A stretch of DNA of 64,000 nucleotides from Yamagishiella unicocca. Its lineage: Eukaryota; Chlorophyta; Chlorophyceae; Chlamydomonadales; Volvocaceae. This document shows positions 46,801 to 57,087 of this stretch, piece by piece; position 1 is the stretch's first letter; each line of letters begins with the position of its first letter. The stretch spans positions 124,001 through 188,000 of the forward strand of contig BDSL01000024.1 in the NCBI GenBank assembly GCA_003116995.1, read 5' to 3'. Made by a program: the position numbers and the translations under genes. The notes under the pieces are model-generated. The model saw only the letters and a list, made by a program, of their open reading frames with translations. It was not told where the DNA came from and made no database searches.

Positions 46801-49800
46801 TGCTGGTGCTGGTGCTAGTGCTGGTGCTGTCACCACCACGCATACGCTGGCCCGCTGCGTCGCCTCTAGCCTTGCCGCCGCGTCCTGCGGCCCCAACAAC
46901 ACCTGCATCGTCCCTGCGATAGCGGAGCAAACCAAATCCAAGAGCCCTCTGGGCCTTACGCCTGCCGTGAGGCCCGCTTCCCCGCGCGGCTCTCCGTCTT
47001 CTTGCAGCCCAGCCTCGTCGTGGGCGCTCGGAGGGCTGCCTGACGCGGCCCTCACGCTGGCGCTCATGACCGGAGGCGCCCGGCTGTCGGGCCAACACCT
47101 GCGCACCTCAGCCGTGCTCAGCGGTGACGCCATCGCCGGCGGCGCCAGCCCCAACTTCAGCCCCTACGGCTTCCGGAGCCTTGTTGGGCGCGACGCCAAG
47201 CAGCCGCCGGCGCGACTCCAGCGCGCTGCGGCGGTGACCCCCCCAAGCACGGCCGAGTTCCTGGCGGTTGCACCGCTTACGACGCCGCCCACGAGGAAGC
47301 GTGGACAGCAGCAGCAGCTGCCGCTGGAGCAACAGCAGGCGCAAGGAGAGCAGAGTGTCGTGGTCCGTGAACCGCCATCGCAGCGCGATGTGGCAGCTGC
47401 GGTCCCCGGTGCGACTGACGGCGGCGGCGATGCCGACGGCTGCAACGGTGGCCGGTCTGGCGCTGCCACGGACTCGGCGACGGCAGCTGACCGGCATTCG
47501 CCACAGCCGCCGTCATCCGCGGGCGGTGACTCGGCCGGCAGCGCCTGGCACTGGCTCGCACAGTGCCTCGGCTCGCAGGCGCCGCCGGGTGCAGTAGAGG
47601 TTGTGGATGAGCAGGCGGTCGACGGTGGTTCCGGAGCGCTGGAAGGCCAGCGAGTGCAGCCGCAGCAGCGGCGGTCGCTCGACGGGCTGTGGCAGCAAGA
47701 CCTGGGATCCACGGACAAGCTCTCAGCGCGCCATGAAGACATGTGTACGGCGGCAGCGGAAGTGGCGGGGCCAACGGCGGCGGGGAGCGCAGAGCATGTG
47801 CGGTCGCCAGCCGCGGCTGCTGCCCAAGCAATGACGCTTCAGCAGGCCCCTGCCGGCGCCGGCCGCGTTGTGTCCGACCCAGCCCTAGGGCTAGATGCGA
47901 CGGTGGCGCTGGAGCCCGCGTGTACGGCCCCAGCGTTGCAGGCACTGCACCAGCAGCATCAGCAATTAGGTTACGGTCTTCCGAGTGCCTTCGACTGCGG
48001 AAGCGCTGGTGCCCGCGCCGGCTCCCCATCAGCTGACCCTCCACCGACCGCCCTTGCCCCCGAATTCGACACCTCCAGTCCAGCTGCGGACGCTGGGAAT
48101 TCGGGGTTACGCAGTACAGCCATGGAGTTCGACTCGGCTCCGGTGCCCGTCGGCGGCGCAGTGTCGGCAGTCCGCTGCGGCTCCGGCAATAGCCTGGATC
48201 TGGATATTGGCGGCGAGGGCGCCGCCAGCGGCGACGACTTAGTAATCGCCGCGTACCTGGCTTTCCAGTCGGACGACCAGCAGCAAGGCCTGGTATTTTC
48301 TCAAGGGCAGCAGGACTGCAGCGACAGCAGGCAGCCATGCAGTGACCCCGGCAGCTGGATGTCCACGGAACGCGCGGGTGGCGTCAGCGCTGTTGCCGGT
48401 GCTGCTGCGGCTGCCGTCAATGGCCCGGAAGGGGCCTCCGGTGACGCGGGGGCGCCACATTGGGTGCGGGACCTGGCCACCACGGGTGGCGCCCCGAGAG
48501 TGCCACGGGGCCTACCGCAAGCGCTGCCGCCGCACATGCTGCAGCAGCAGCAAATGCTCCTGCAGCAGCACCATCAGCAGCGCGAACTGCTAGCTGCGAT
48601 GCATTCCACCGTGCAGGTCGCCTCCGCTTCGCAACTGGGCGGGGAGGTGCTGCTGTGGGAGCAGCGGCGGTGGCAGCTGCTACAGCAGCATCAGGCATGT
48701 GGCCCTATGGGGAACCCGGTACCGCCGCCCTGGTGCGGTGGGCGGCCGCTGCTGCGTACCGGCACTGCGGCGGCGGCGTCCGGGTTGTTCGGTTGGGGCC
48801 CCTCCCACCTCCAGGCTCAAATGTGCCCTCCTTTTGTTCCACCTTGGACATCGCATCAGCAAATGGGGCGATACCAATCGGTCCTGCGGACCCACGGGTC
48901 GGCTGCAGCTTTGGCGACGGAGGCTATGGTGATGGTGCCCGTCGGCAACGAGCCGCCGCATGGGTTGGGCCTCGGTGCCGTCGCAACCGATGCTGTCCCC
49001 AAGCCGGCGCCACCGCCGGAGCTGACACAGCCGGGCTCGGGGGCTGGCGGCGATGGAGCTCCGCGGCACGGCGCGGGTGCGCCTGCCGCTGCAGCAGCAA
49101 AATGCGGCGGCGTGGACCCTCCAATAACTAATGGGGAGCATCTGGCAGCTGCCCAGGTGGCAGAAGAGCGCTCCTTGGGAGCGGCTAGTGCTTCTGACGA
49201 GGCCAGCCTGCGGCCGCAGCAGCAGCCCAAGCAGTCGCAAGCGCAACAACGGCCGTTGAGCGTACGGGATATTCATGGCAAGCAACCAAAACGGCAGGGC
49301 CAAGCGGAGGTGCTCTGTAAGCCGCAAGGTAGTGGGGTCTCCTCTGCCGCTCCTAGCGCGAAGCGCCGCGCCGGCAGCGAGGCGGCTGAGGCATCCCGAG
49401 GCCGGTGCACTGAACATGTCAGTAACGACACTGGAAGCAGCGGCCTACCTCGCAAGCGCAATCCGGTCGTTGATCCTGGCAGTGGCCAAGTCCGCGGCTG
49501 CGTCAGGGATGGTGACGGTGCGACCGGAGCCAACGCCGCCGCAAACGTGGACAAGGCTGGCCGCGGCGGCGGCGCCCCCGCCGTCGCCGCCGCCACTATA
49601 GATGATGCCAAAGTACAGCAAGTGGGTGCTGGCAGGGCGCGAGCTGTCGGAGGCGCCCGTCGCCGGTGCCAAAAGGCAGTGGTGGCGACGACGATTACAA
49701 CCCAGCAGGCGCCGGCGACAGCAACGGCGCCGGCGACAGCAACGGCGCCGGCGACAGCTACGGCGCCGGCGACAGCAACGGCGCCGGCGACAGCTACGGC

Positions 49801-51274
49801 GCCGGCGACAGCAACGGCGCCGGCGACAGCTACGGCGCCGGCGACATGGGACAGGAATCAGGCGCCGGCCCGGCAGGTGACGACTGTGGCCGGCCTGGCC
49901 GCATCGGCTGCCGCGGTGCCGCAGCAGGCCGCCGTGACGGCGGCCGTGACCGGAGGTGCTGCTGCTGCCGTCAGACAGGCTGGAGTGAGACCGCCCGGCG
50001 TACCTCAGCCGCTCCTGAAGGCATCCACGGCTGCAAAACACGTGGCAGTTGCGGCCCCGCCGCCTGGAGTGCGCTCCGGAGGCCGACCTGGACGGCGCGT
50101 GGCAGAAGCGACGGCGCCGGCGGCTGAGCCGCCGGGAGCTGTCGAAATGTCTCCGGAGCGGAAGCGCGCTCGCCGGGGCGTCGCCGCTGCGTCTGCCGGA
50201 GCCGGTGACACGATCGAGCCAGCTCCTCATCAACGCGGGCGGGGGCAAGCGGGCGCCGGCGCCACCGGCGGCAGCAGCACGTCTAGCGCTGTGGGCCTGC
50301 GGCCTCCACCCACTACGGCGGCGGCGGCGGCGCTACGGACTAGCATTGGTGACGGCGGTTGTGGTAAACGTGACGGCGCCGGCAACGCCGCGGCACGGCA
50401 TGGACCGCCCGATGGACCTGTCGCGCCGGTGCCGCCGCCAACCCAGCGGTTTCCGCTGCAGCCACGCGCAGCGGAGCAGCCCTGCGCCGCGAAAGGGGCA
50501 CCCTCGCTGAACGCCGATCGTCTTCAGGTTGCGCGGGGTATCAGCACGCGCGCCGCCACCAAGGCTGCTGGTGCTGCTGCTCGCGCGACGGCTGCAGCCC
50601 CGGGCGCAGCAGCACCAGCAGCAGTCGACGCGGTGATGGCTGATGATCCGATGCGCCCGGCGCCCGCGCCGCCAATGCAGCCGCGGACAGGCTCACCAGC
50701 AAAATGTACGCGGCCTGCGGGCGTCGGCACCGCGGCCGCACCGCAGCCATCAATGTCAGCGGCGGCAGCGGCGGCGCAACAGCACAAGCACGAGCAGGAG
50801 CGGTTCAGCGACTGGCAGGCTCATCTGCACCGCTTGCAACTTCAACTTCTGTACCAGCAACAGCAACCGGCGCCGCCGCCTCAGCAGCAGCCATGCAGTC
50901 AGGGTCGCGTCTGCTGCCTGCCGCCCGCTGCTCCTGTGAATTCGGCTTGCGCGCCTCCGTGGCCGCCGGGCGTCACCGCCTCCAGCATCGGCGGTAGTGC
51001 CGAGACGTCCGCCGCCCTTGCACCAGCTCAAGCCGGCGGCGGCTGCAGAGAGAACTGCGGTCACGGTAACACACACCAGCAGCGGCCAATACAGGCTCGG
51101 GAAGACCCCTGCGGCGCCCCTTTCACGACCACGCTATCTGGCCTGTGCCAGCAGGCGGGCGCGCTTGCGCAGGCGGAGGCGCAGGCGTTGCAGGAGATGC
51201 GGGCGGTGCAGCTTCGGATCGCGCGGGCGGGTGCCATGAGGGCAGGAGCCGGGCAGCTGTACAGTAGCTACTGA
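43806..51274 (+). CDS. Giant low-complexity protein with beta-helix-like N-terminus (3 exons)
   Basis: Exons 43806-44423, 44843-45157 and 45524-51274; GT-AG, all phase 0, 2227 residues. Around residue 145 the text AGDVVLLCEGQYSLC followed by YTLPADVTLLGIDP resembles the opening of right-handed beta-helix (pectate-lyase-like) repeats. Exon 2 continues with VVIRHTGLVVRASNAAVLAG, GLRVASGRLALLHCRLEC and AAGIWVGPGCVMDMAKSCV, which look like further rungs, and exon 3 starts LARGSLACLVQSRLATSGVA. The remaining 1800 or so residues are Ala/Gly/Ser/Pro/Gln-rich with several basic clusters (AKRRAGSEA, ERKRARRG) and Gln runs. No enzyme signature or signal peptide is seen. The function is unknown; a nuclear or scaffold role is only a guess. 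TGTAATGTAA lies about 390 nt past the stop. Confidence 0.72.
46713..46838 (+). repeat. In-frame Gly/Ala/Ser minisatellite in the giant gene
   Basis: Units of 6 and 12 bp (gctggtgctagtgctggc) encode alternating GA/SA dipeptides (GASAGAGASAG). The period keeps frame, so length changes would not disrupt the protein. Confidence 0.85.
49711..49850 (+). repeat. 18-bp in-frame minisatellite in the giant gene
   Basis: About eight units of gcgacagcaacggcgccg (alternating caacgg/ctacgg) encode ATATAP repeats. Confidence 0.9.
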
Positions 51275-51660
51275 AAAGACAGTGCGGTATCGTACGGCAG
51301 GATGTGTTCGGCACGTGATAGGAGTTCGTGCAAGCCGCCATACTGGGCGCATGCTAAGCAGGAGGACGGCGTGCAGGAGGTGTGCATGCGTGGGCGTGGC
51401 CCTTGCGATGTTTACGCGGGTGTTAGGTGGGAAGCGTCGCTTGTCAGCCAGTAGTGTTCGGCAGCGCGTCTGCAAGGCCCCATACGGCCAGTGGCATAGC
51501 GCATTGCTGGGTAGTACGTACTGCTGCCGTAGTCACGCACCGCTGACGTGTCGTACTAGGAGGAAAAGGATGTCGTGACGCTGACGTGCATGTGCGTGCA
51601 TGTGTGCGTAGCAAACACGGCGGCGCGTTACCCGCCCCGAACGAATCACGTCTTGGCCGA

Positions 51661-51670
51661 TGTAATGTAA
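51661..51670 (+). terminator. Doubled TGTAA poly(A) signal
   Basis: tgtaatgtaa, about 390 nt after the stop of the giant gene. TGTAA is the usual volvocine poly(A) signal (established knowledge); its use here is inferred. Confidence 0.6.
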
Positions 51671-52342
51671 TGCTGCTTACGTGGGATAAATGCCGGAAGC
51701 TACCAGGCTGGAGGGGTATGTACCCCTTGCTGGGGTTCAGTGTTTCAGACGGGGGGGGGATGTTATCTGTCCCAGTCGCGCGCGGCAGTTCTACACGGCA
51801 GTACTTCAAGTTATGGCGGCTAATCGAGCGAAGGGGCGACAGTGTACTGTATCATAGTCATTTTAACATCGCTAACGGCATGTATGTAGTGGGGCAGTAT
51901 GACGGTCGGTGCCTTTGACCGCAACGTGAATGCATGCATGCCCCCGGGTTTCGTGCGTGGGGCAGCAAACTGTGGCGCAGTGCGATTGCATAGCGTTACC
52001 TCGCTTTGTTTGAGGAAGGGCGATAGCAGGCGGGCCCAACACCGCACTAGTTTACTGACTGCCCCTCGCCTTTCCTCAAAGGACCAGCTTTCAAAATTTC
52101 ATGGGAGCGTAAATCACGTGAGAGGCCATTGGAGTGGATGTCGCTTTGCGCCTGCTGGCTACGAGTACATGCAGACACCCACCAAGTGGCCGCCACAGTA
52201 GCTCCGCTCAGGTAGCTCTGCTCAGGGGACATAGCTTATGTGGCGGTCTGCGAGGCGGGCACGATAGGTTCTTGCTGTCATTACAAAGTCCATGAAACCG
52301 TGTGGCGTCTTCATCCCGTTTATGAGGCTGGAATACAGTGTC

Positions 52343-52498
52343 CTGGAGCTCGCAGCTCGTTAGGAGACCCGGCCAACTAACGAACTATCGGTAACTGGAG
52401 CTCGCAGCTCGTTAGGATACCCGCCTAACTAACTAACTATCGGTAACTGGAGCTCGCAGCTCGTTAGGATACCCGCCTAACTAACTAATTAACGGTAA
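52343..52498 (+). repeat. 52-bp tandem repeat, 3 units
   Basis: Each unit starts ctggagctcgcagctcgtta, which contains the palindrome gagctcgcagctc, and ends in taactaactatcggtaa-type sequence. Unit starts are at 52343, 52395 and 52447. Confidence 0.93.
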
Positions 52499-52809
52499 AT
52501 AACTCATTATCTTTTGAAAGCGAACAAACATTGACTCGACGTGGCATTGACATACGAGGGATGGGGATTTGCTGTGCGCTACGAAATGGGACAATCAACC
52601 CTAGCCTAACTTCGTTAAAGCCGTTCGGACGCATCAAGCCACACACCGGCGCAAGGCGTTCTGCAACTGACGTTATTGATTTTACATCCCGTACTTTCAT
52701 ACTGTAAGCTGGGGTTCTTACGCCTTACTGTCATCCGCGGTTACGCCTTTTCATGCTTACACATACGGCATGTGGCCATGTGCAGGGGAGCCATCAGCGC
52801 AACCTCCCC

Positions 52810-52978
52810 CTGTGTATTGGTGCTTGCTGTTTCCTCTGGGCTCTCGGTTGTGAGGCTCTGGGTGGTTTGTCTTTCGGAACCGTCGGTTTTCTCTGCTTTC
52901 CTTGTCTTTTTCAGTGTCAGGCGATGCGCCCGATGGCTCTACCTTTAAGGTCTGGAGCCCACTGTAACGATTACAACA
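52810..52978 (+). mobile_element. Retroelement-like repeat, copy A
   Basis: The 3' core at 52914-52978 (gtcaggcgatgcgcccgatg ... cactgtaacgattacaac) matches copies B, C and D. Upstream text (tttcctctgggctctcgg, ggtggtttgtctttcgg) resembles the longer copy B, so this is a longer member. No coding capacity is seen. The 5' end is uncertain. Confidence 0.6.
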
Positions 52979-54671
52979 ACATACGGCACGCGTCCGTTTA
53001 AGCCAGGGGAGCAAACGTTTAATCAAAAGGGATCCATCTCGTCACTTCCTCTTTTACACTGGTGCCACTTAAGAGTAGCTTGATGCTTGTCCCAGACTCA
53101 ACTCAAGCCTAGCTACTCAAGTATCGGGCATGACGTGACATGGAGTGTTGTCGTACGATTCGTGTCACCAGAAGGCTGCAGGCTGGATTGAACAATTGTT
53201 TAACAGATTTGCGCATGCATCTGCATCTACCGTCTCTAGTGACTGGTGGCATCACAAAGCAGCCTGCTAGCACTGTCTTTTGGCTCCCAAGTTTACTGTT
53301 TGTACTGTTTGTACTGTAAAGGCCTTCGTTAATCGGCAAGTGTAGCGGATACAAGTAAAAGTTGCCGATTTGCGTTCCACATCGGAGGTGCAGCCAGCCA
53401 GTTTGATCTTAGGGACCATCTTGCACAGCCGAGTGGGTGCTCGTTTAGGCCATGTTAAGCCACAGCCAAAAGACAGTCTACGACACGCATATACTGTGTT
53501 CACGGCATATACTGTGTTCACTGTATACGATATGCCACGACACAACTGCCGCGATGTGATGCAACAGACTGCCAAGCCTAAGGACACCTTCACCAAGCAA
53601 CCAATTGGGTACGGGTGGGAGGCGCCATGTCAGCCATGCGTGCGCTTCTTTCCAAGCGTGCAAGGATGGCCCGGCTAAAAATGCACCTACATCAGACGGC
53701 CCTACGGCAGACGGCTAACTGCAGGTGACCTGACGATGGCTGATGGCCCACGACGGAGAGCCCCATGGCTGACAGCCAACGGTGGACAGCAGGCCTGCAG
53801 CACACAGCCATAATGATACACCGGTCCATACCCACAGAGTTCTCTGATCTTAACAAAGCCAGGGGACTCAAACCTACAATCGGCCCAGGAGCGCGCGTAG
53901 GCGCCCAAGCACCCAACCCTCTGGTAGCTGGGAGATCATAATCATTGGCGGATCATTGGCGCCCGGGCACCTACGGTAGCCGAAATGATGCTCCCGGCAC
54001 CCAGGAGCGCGCCCAGGCGCCCAAGCACTCACCCCCAATTTTGGCGCCCAGGCACCCGGCCCTCTGCACCCCGCACCCACACGGCACCCTCGCACCCACC
54101 TCCCAGGCGCCCCAGCCGAATTTTGGCGCTCACGCAACCAGCCCCCCTGTCCGATTTTATCGTTGCCAGATGGTGCGTGCTGAGTAGATGGTGGGAACTC
54201 CAGTTCACACATGGCACCTGGGCGCCCAACCACCCGCACACAGCCCAACCCAATCTTGGCGCTCAAGCAACCAGTCCCCCTCTCCGATTTTAGCACCCAC
54301 GCACCCAGCCCCCTGCAGACAACACCCACAAGGCACCCTGGCACGCACTTCCCTTTGGGCGCAGGTGACGCGCCCCAAGCACACACCAAGCATGTACCAG
54401 CATCAGCACTCGCTTCGAAGCGGCTGACTACATGCCCGTCCATGTCCTCACTCGCTTGCCCTCACACAGCTGTGCCCTCCTGTTGACACCCACGAAGCTG
54501 TCAGCCGCCCGACTGCCCCAATTTAGGGACCCTGGGAGCCCTCCACGCCCCCTTTATAGGTGGTAGTTGGAAGTTGACAGGTAGTAGTTAGTAGGTGCCT
54601 GGCTGCTGTTGACAGTTGGTAGGTGGCAGGTGATAGTTGGCTGGTGATACTTGAAAGTTCCTGGCCTTCCC

Positions 54672-54905
54672 CCTGGCAGCCTACACATGCAAGCATACGC
54701 CTGCAAGTATACCCTGCAAGCATATGCGTGCAAGCATACGCCTGCAAGCATACCCCCGCAAGCATTCCCCCTGCAAGCATTCCCCCTGCAAGCATACCCC
54801 TCTGCAAGCATATGCCCCCGCGAGCGTGGTCCCCGCAAGCATACCCCCGCCCCCCGGGTGGGAGGAGGCAAGCTCACTCGCGCAGCCCCCTGCGCTGCCG
54901 GGATA
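54672..54905 (+). repeat. Inverted repeat, left arm (around tRNA genes)
   Basis: Contains a degenerate tandem of cctgcaagcatacc units, then gaggaggcaagctcactcgc. The same text, inverted, is at 56343-56500. Confidence 0.85.
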
Positions 54906-55001
54906 GAGAGAGAGACCGCGTTACAGTCCGGGATGGCATTTTTGCACACATCTGCCAATGACGTTTATGTAGATCTTTGGGAGAAAGTTGCCATGCGGTG
55001 A

Positions 55002-55073
55002 GGGAGTTTGGTCTAGTGGTATGATTCTCGCTTAGGGTGCGAGAGGTCGTGGGTTCAATTCCCGCAACTCCCC
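55002..55073 (+). tRNA. tRNA-Pro (AGG)
   Basis: Acceptor stem GGGAGTT/AACTCCC, D arm GGTCTAGTGGTATGATT, anticodon stem CTCGC/GCGAG around the loop TTAGGGT (anticodon AGG), and T arm GTGGGTTCAATTCCCGC. A five-T run follows at 55077-55081, fitting Pol III termination. No intron. Confidence 0.97.
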
Positions 55074-55323
55074 ATTATTTTTGTAATAAGGGGACGTTCA
55101 GGGTGTCAGTCTTTTGAAGTGGAGTCCAGGGTTCTTACGATGCACGCCGGGAATGCGGTATGCGTTTACCACGAGGGGCATGTATATCTTAAGCGCATGA
55201 GCAAGCGTGTGTGCGGGATGTACTGTATGGCTGGTTGACTGCCATGATAACACAGCACCTTCATTGCTGGCGCCGAACAGCACATGGTTTGGGCTGCATT
55301 TGGTATTTGCTTGTGTTAATTTT

Positions 55324-55655
55324 TGTTGTAACGGTTACAGTGGGTTCCAGACCAAGAGGTAGAACCATCGGGCGCATCGCCTGACACTGAACAAGACGGA
55401 GGAGTTAATGTTTGATGGCAGGTCGCTGAGCGCATATATGCCTGCGAATGTGCGTAGTAACAAGGTAGAAGATCACCTGGCACTGAAGAAGACGAAAGAG
55501 ACAGAAACCGAAGTGCACCGGAACAATGGGAAAACCACCACGCACTGAAGGAAACGAAAGAGAAATCGAAGTGCACCAGAACAAAGGCAAACCACCGCAA
55601 CACCAGCAGCCGACAGCTAGCCCAGAGGCAAAACAGAAGCAGCCAGCACCCCAGG
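55324..55655 (-). mobile_element. Retroelement-like repeat, copy B (longest)
   Basis: On the minus strand it ends with the shared core (gtcaggcgatgcgcccgatg ... gtaaccgttacaac). Upstream it carries two related stretches of cggtgcacttcgg/ggtgcacttcgatt and ttcgtttccttcagtg, and ggtggtttgcctttg as in copy A. No reverse transcriptase or other protein is visible, so it may be a SINE-like or truncated element. Its 5' boundary is approximate. Confidence 0.6.
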
Positions 55656-55674
55656 GGGAATTTGCGGTATAGGC

Positions 55675-55810
55675 CCAAGGGAATGAATGCATTCAAGATA
55701 ATGCCCCAAAACCCAAGAATGTGATACGAATCGCTATAGGCTTAAGGGAATGAATGCAATCAAGATAATCCCCCAAAACCCAAGATTGTGGTATGAATAC
55801 CCAAGATTGT
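55675..55810 (+). repeat. 67-bp tandem repeat, 2 units
   Basis: gaatgaatgcattcaagata recurs 67 bp on (gaatgaatgcaatcaagata), each followed by ccccaaaacccaaga. A third partial piece, cccaagattgtggtacgaat, follows. Confidence 0.88.
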
Positions 55811-56051
55811 GGTACGAATACCTACCACATGGCCCAAGAGGAGTGACTCGGCTACAGGGCTGGTTGGTACTGCAGGCCCGCCCCCTGGCTGGGTGGCTGT
55901 ACAACCCTGCACCTGGGAGGTGATGGTCCTGACCACTACGTCCTCACCACCATTACTATCATGGAGGTTGGACGCCGGTTTATCGCTGCAGCTGTGCGCT
56001 GGACATTGCACATTGCCAGGCACTGCAGAACTGTGGCCAAAACAATAAAGA

Positions 56052-56137
56052 CGATCACGATGGGACTCGAACCCACAATCTTTGCCTGTATCACCTCCTA
56101 TCGGAGGGCAACGCCTTATCCATTAGGCCACGCGACC
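56052..56137 (-). tRNA. tRNA-Arg (CCG), intron-containing
   Basis: Acceptor stem GGTCGCG/CGTGATC (two G-U pairs), D arm GTGGCCTAATGGATAAGGC, and T arm GTGGGTTCGAGTCCCAT. The anticodon stem TTGCC/GGCAA encloses 20 bases: loop CTCCGA, then about 13 extra bases before the last loop base. This places a short intron after position 37, with anticodon CCG. Its 5' end directly touches the 3' end of tRNA-Cys. Confidence 0.93.
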
Positions 56138-56209
56138 AGGGCCCCTCCGGGATCGAACCGGAGACCTGCTGATCTGCAGTCAGCTGCTCTACCACTGAGC
56201 TAGAGACCC
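56138..56209 (-). tRNA. tRNA-Cys (GCA)
   Basis: Acceptor stem GGGTCTC/GGGGCCC (with G-U pairs), D arm TAGCTCAGTGGTAGAGCA, anticodon arm CTGACTGCAGATCAG (anticodon GCA), T arm CTCCGGTTCGATCCCGGAG. No intron. It lies upstream of tRNA-Arg on the same strand with no spacer, so the two are probably cut from one precursor. A TTTT run after tRNA-Arg can end the transcript. Confidence 0.96.
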
Positions 56210-56342
56210 GGATGTCAACTGGGTACTTTGACAAATATATATTTTTTTAAATGTTATCCTTGCAACATACCCGCCTAGTCTGCTTTTCTCCTTTCCAGTC
56301 CGCTAGTTCCCCTCTTCCGCTGTTCCCTTTCCAGGTGACCAG

Positions 56343-56500
56343 CAGCGCAAGGGCTGCGCGAGTGAGCTTACCTCCTCCCCCCGGCCGCCCGGCGGTTGGG
56401 CGACGTGGCGGCGTGTAGGGGTAAGGTGGGTGTTATGCTTGCACGCGTATGCTTGCAGGGGTATGCTTGCAGGGGCATGCTTGCATATGTAGGCTTGCAG
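56343..56500 (-). repeat. Inverted repeat, right arm (around tRNA genes)
   Basis: Inverted copy of 54672-54905: gggctgcgcgagtgagctta then cctcctccc, followed by tandem gtatgcttgcagggg units ending tgcatatgtaggcttgcagg. Confidence 0.85.
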
Positions 56501-57087
56501 GAGCATCGTAGGCGCAGGGTGCAGGGAAGACAGACTGGCAGACTTGCAGGCGCCGGTGCTGGGGGAGCGTGGCCCACAGCCGGCAGCGTGCATCATGGGG
56601 TTGCAGGGAGACTTGTGGGCAGGCAGGCAGCAGGGAAGTGTAGGGAGGCGGGTACGCAGCAGGCAGCAGGGCGCAGGCAGCTGGGCTCAGGGGGCAGCCT
56701 GCTGGGTGCTGGCTGCTGGGGGCAGGCTGGGCGCGCATCAGGTTTGTGTCAGGTGCTATCGGAAGCAGATCGGCTAACCAAGCTGGCTGGCAGACTGGGG
56801 GCAGGTTGGGTAGGCGCAGGGAAACAGCAGGCATCCTAGGCTGGGGGCAGCCTGGGTGATGGGGGCACACATGGATCATGCCTGGCGGGGTCTTGTAATG
56901 AGGCAAGCTGGGGGATGAGGTGAGGGTTCTCTGGCAGGGGGGTAGCAGCATGGAGGGTTGCCGTACGATGTGACGGTTCGGCGTTTTGCGAAGGTTGCCG
57001 TGTGGCAGGTTGTGGAAGTGAAGATATATTTATTGAGAAGCTGTGGTTGCGTTGCAGTGAAATTTGAGGCGAACGGTGGCAGGCGGC

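Larger units (their letters stand above)
51671..55001. other. Gene-poor region with repeats
   Basis: No protein gene is supported. It holds a 52-bp triplicate (52343-52498), a retroelement-like copy (52810-52978), diverged repeats built on ttggcgcccaggcaccc (54000-54370), and the left arm of an inverted repeat (54672-54905). Short open frames have no recognised features. Confidence 0.55.

Noticed and set aside
47277..48338. 353-residue minus frame inside the giant exon
   Set aside because: Antisense shadow in GC-rich sequence; the + frame is continuous for 5.7 kb with frame-preserving repeats.
53820..53900. A tRNA gene (text ggactcaaacctacaat resembles a T arm)
   Set aside because: No acceptor, D or anticodon arms can be folded around it.
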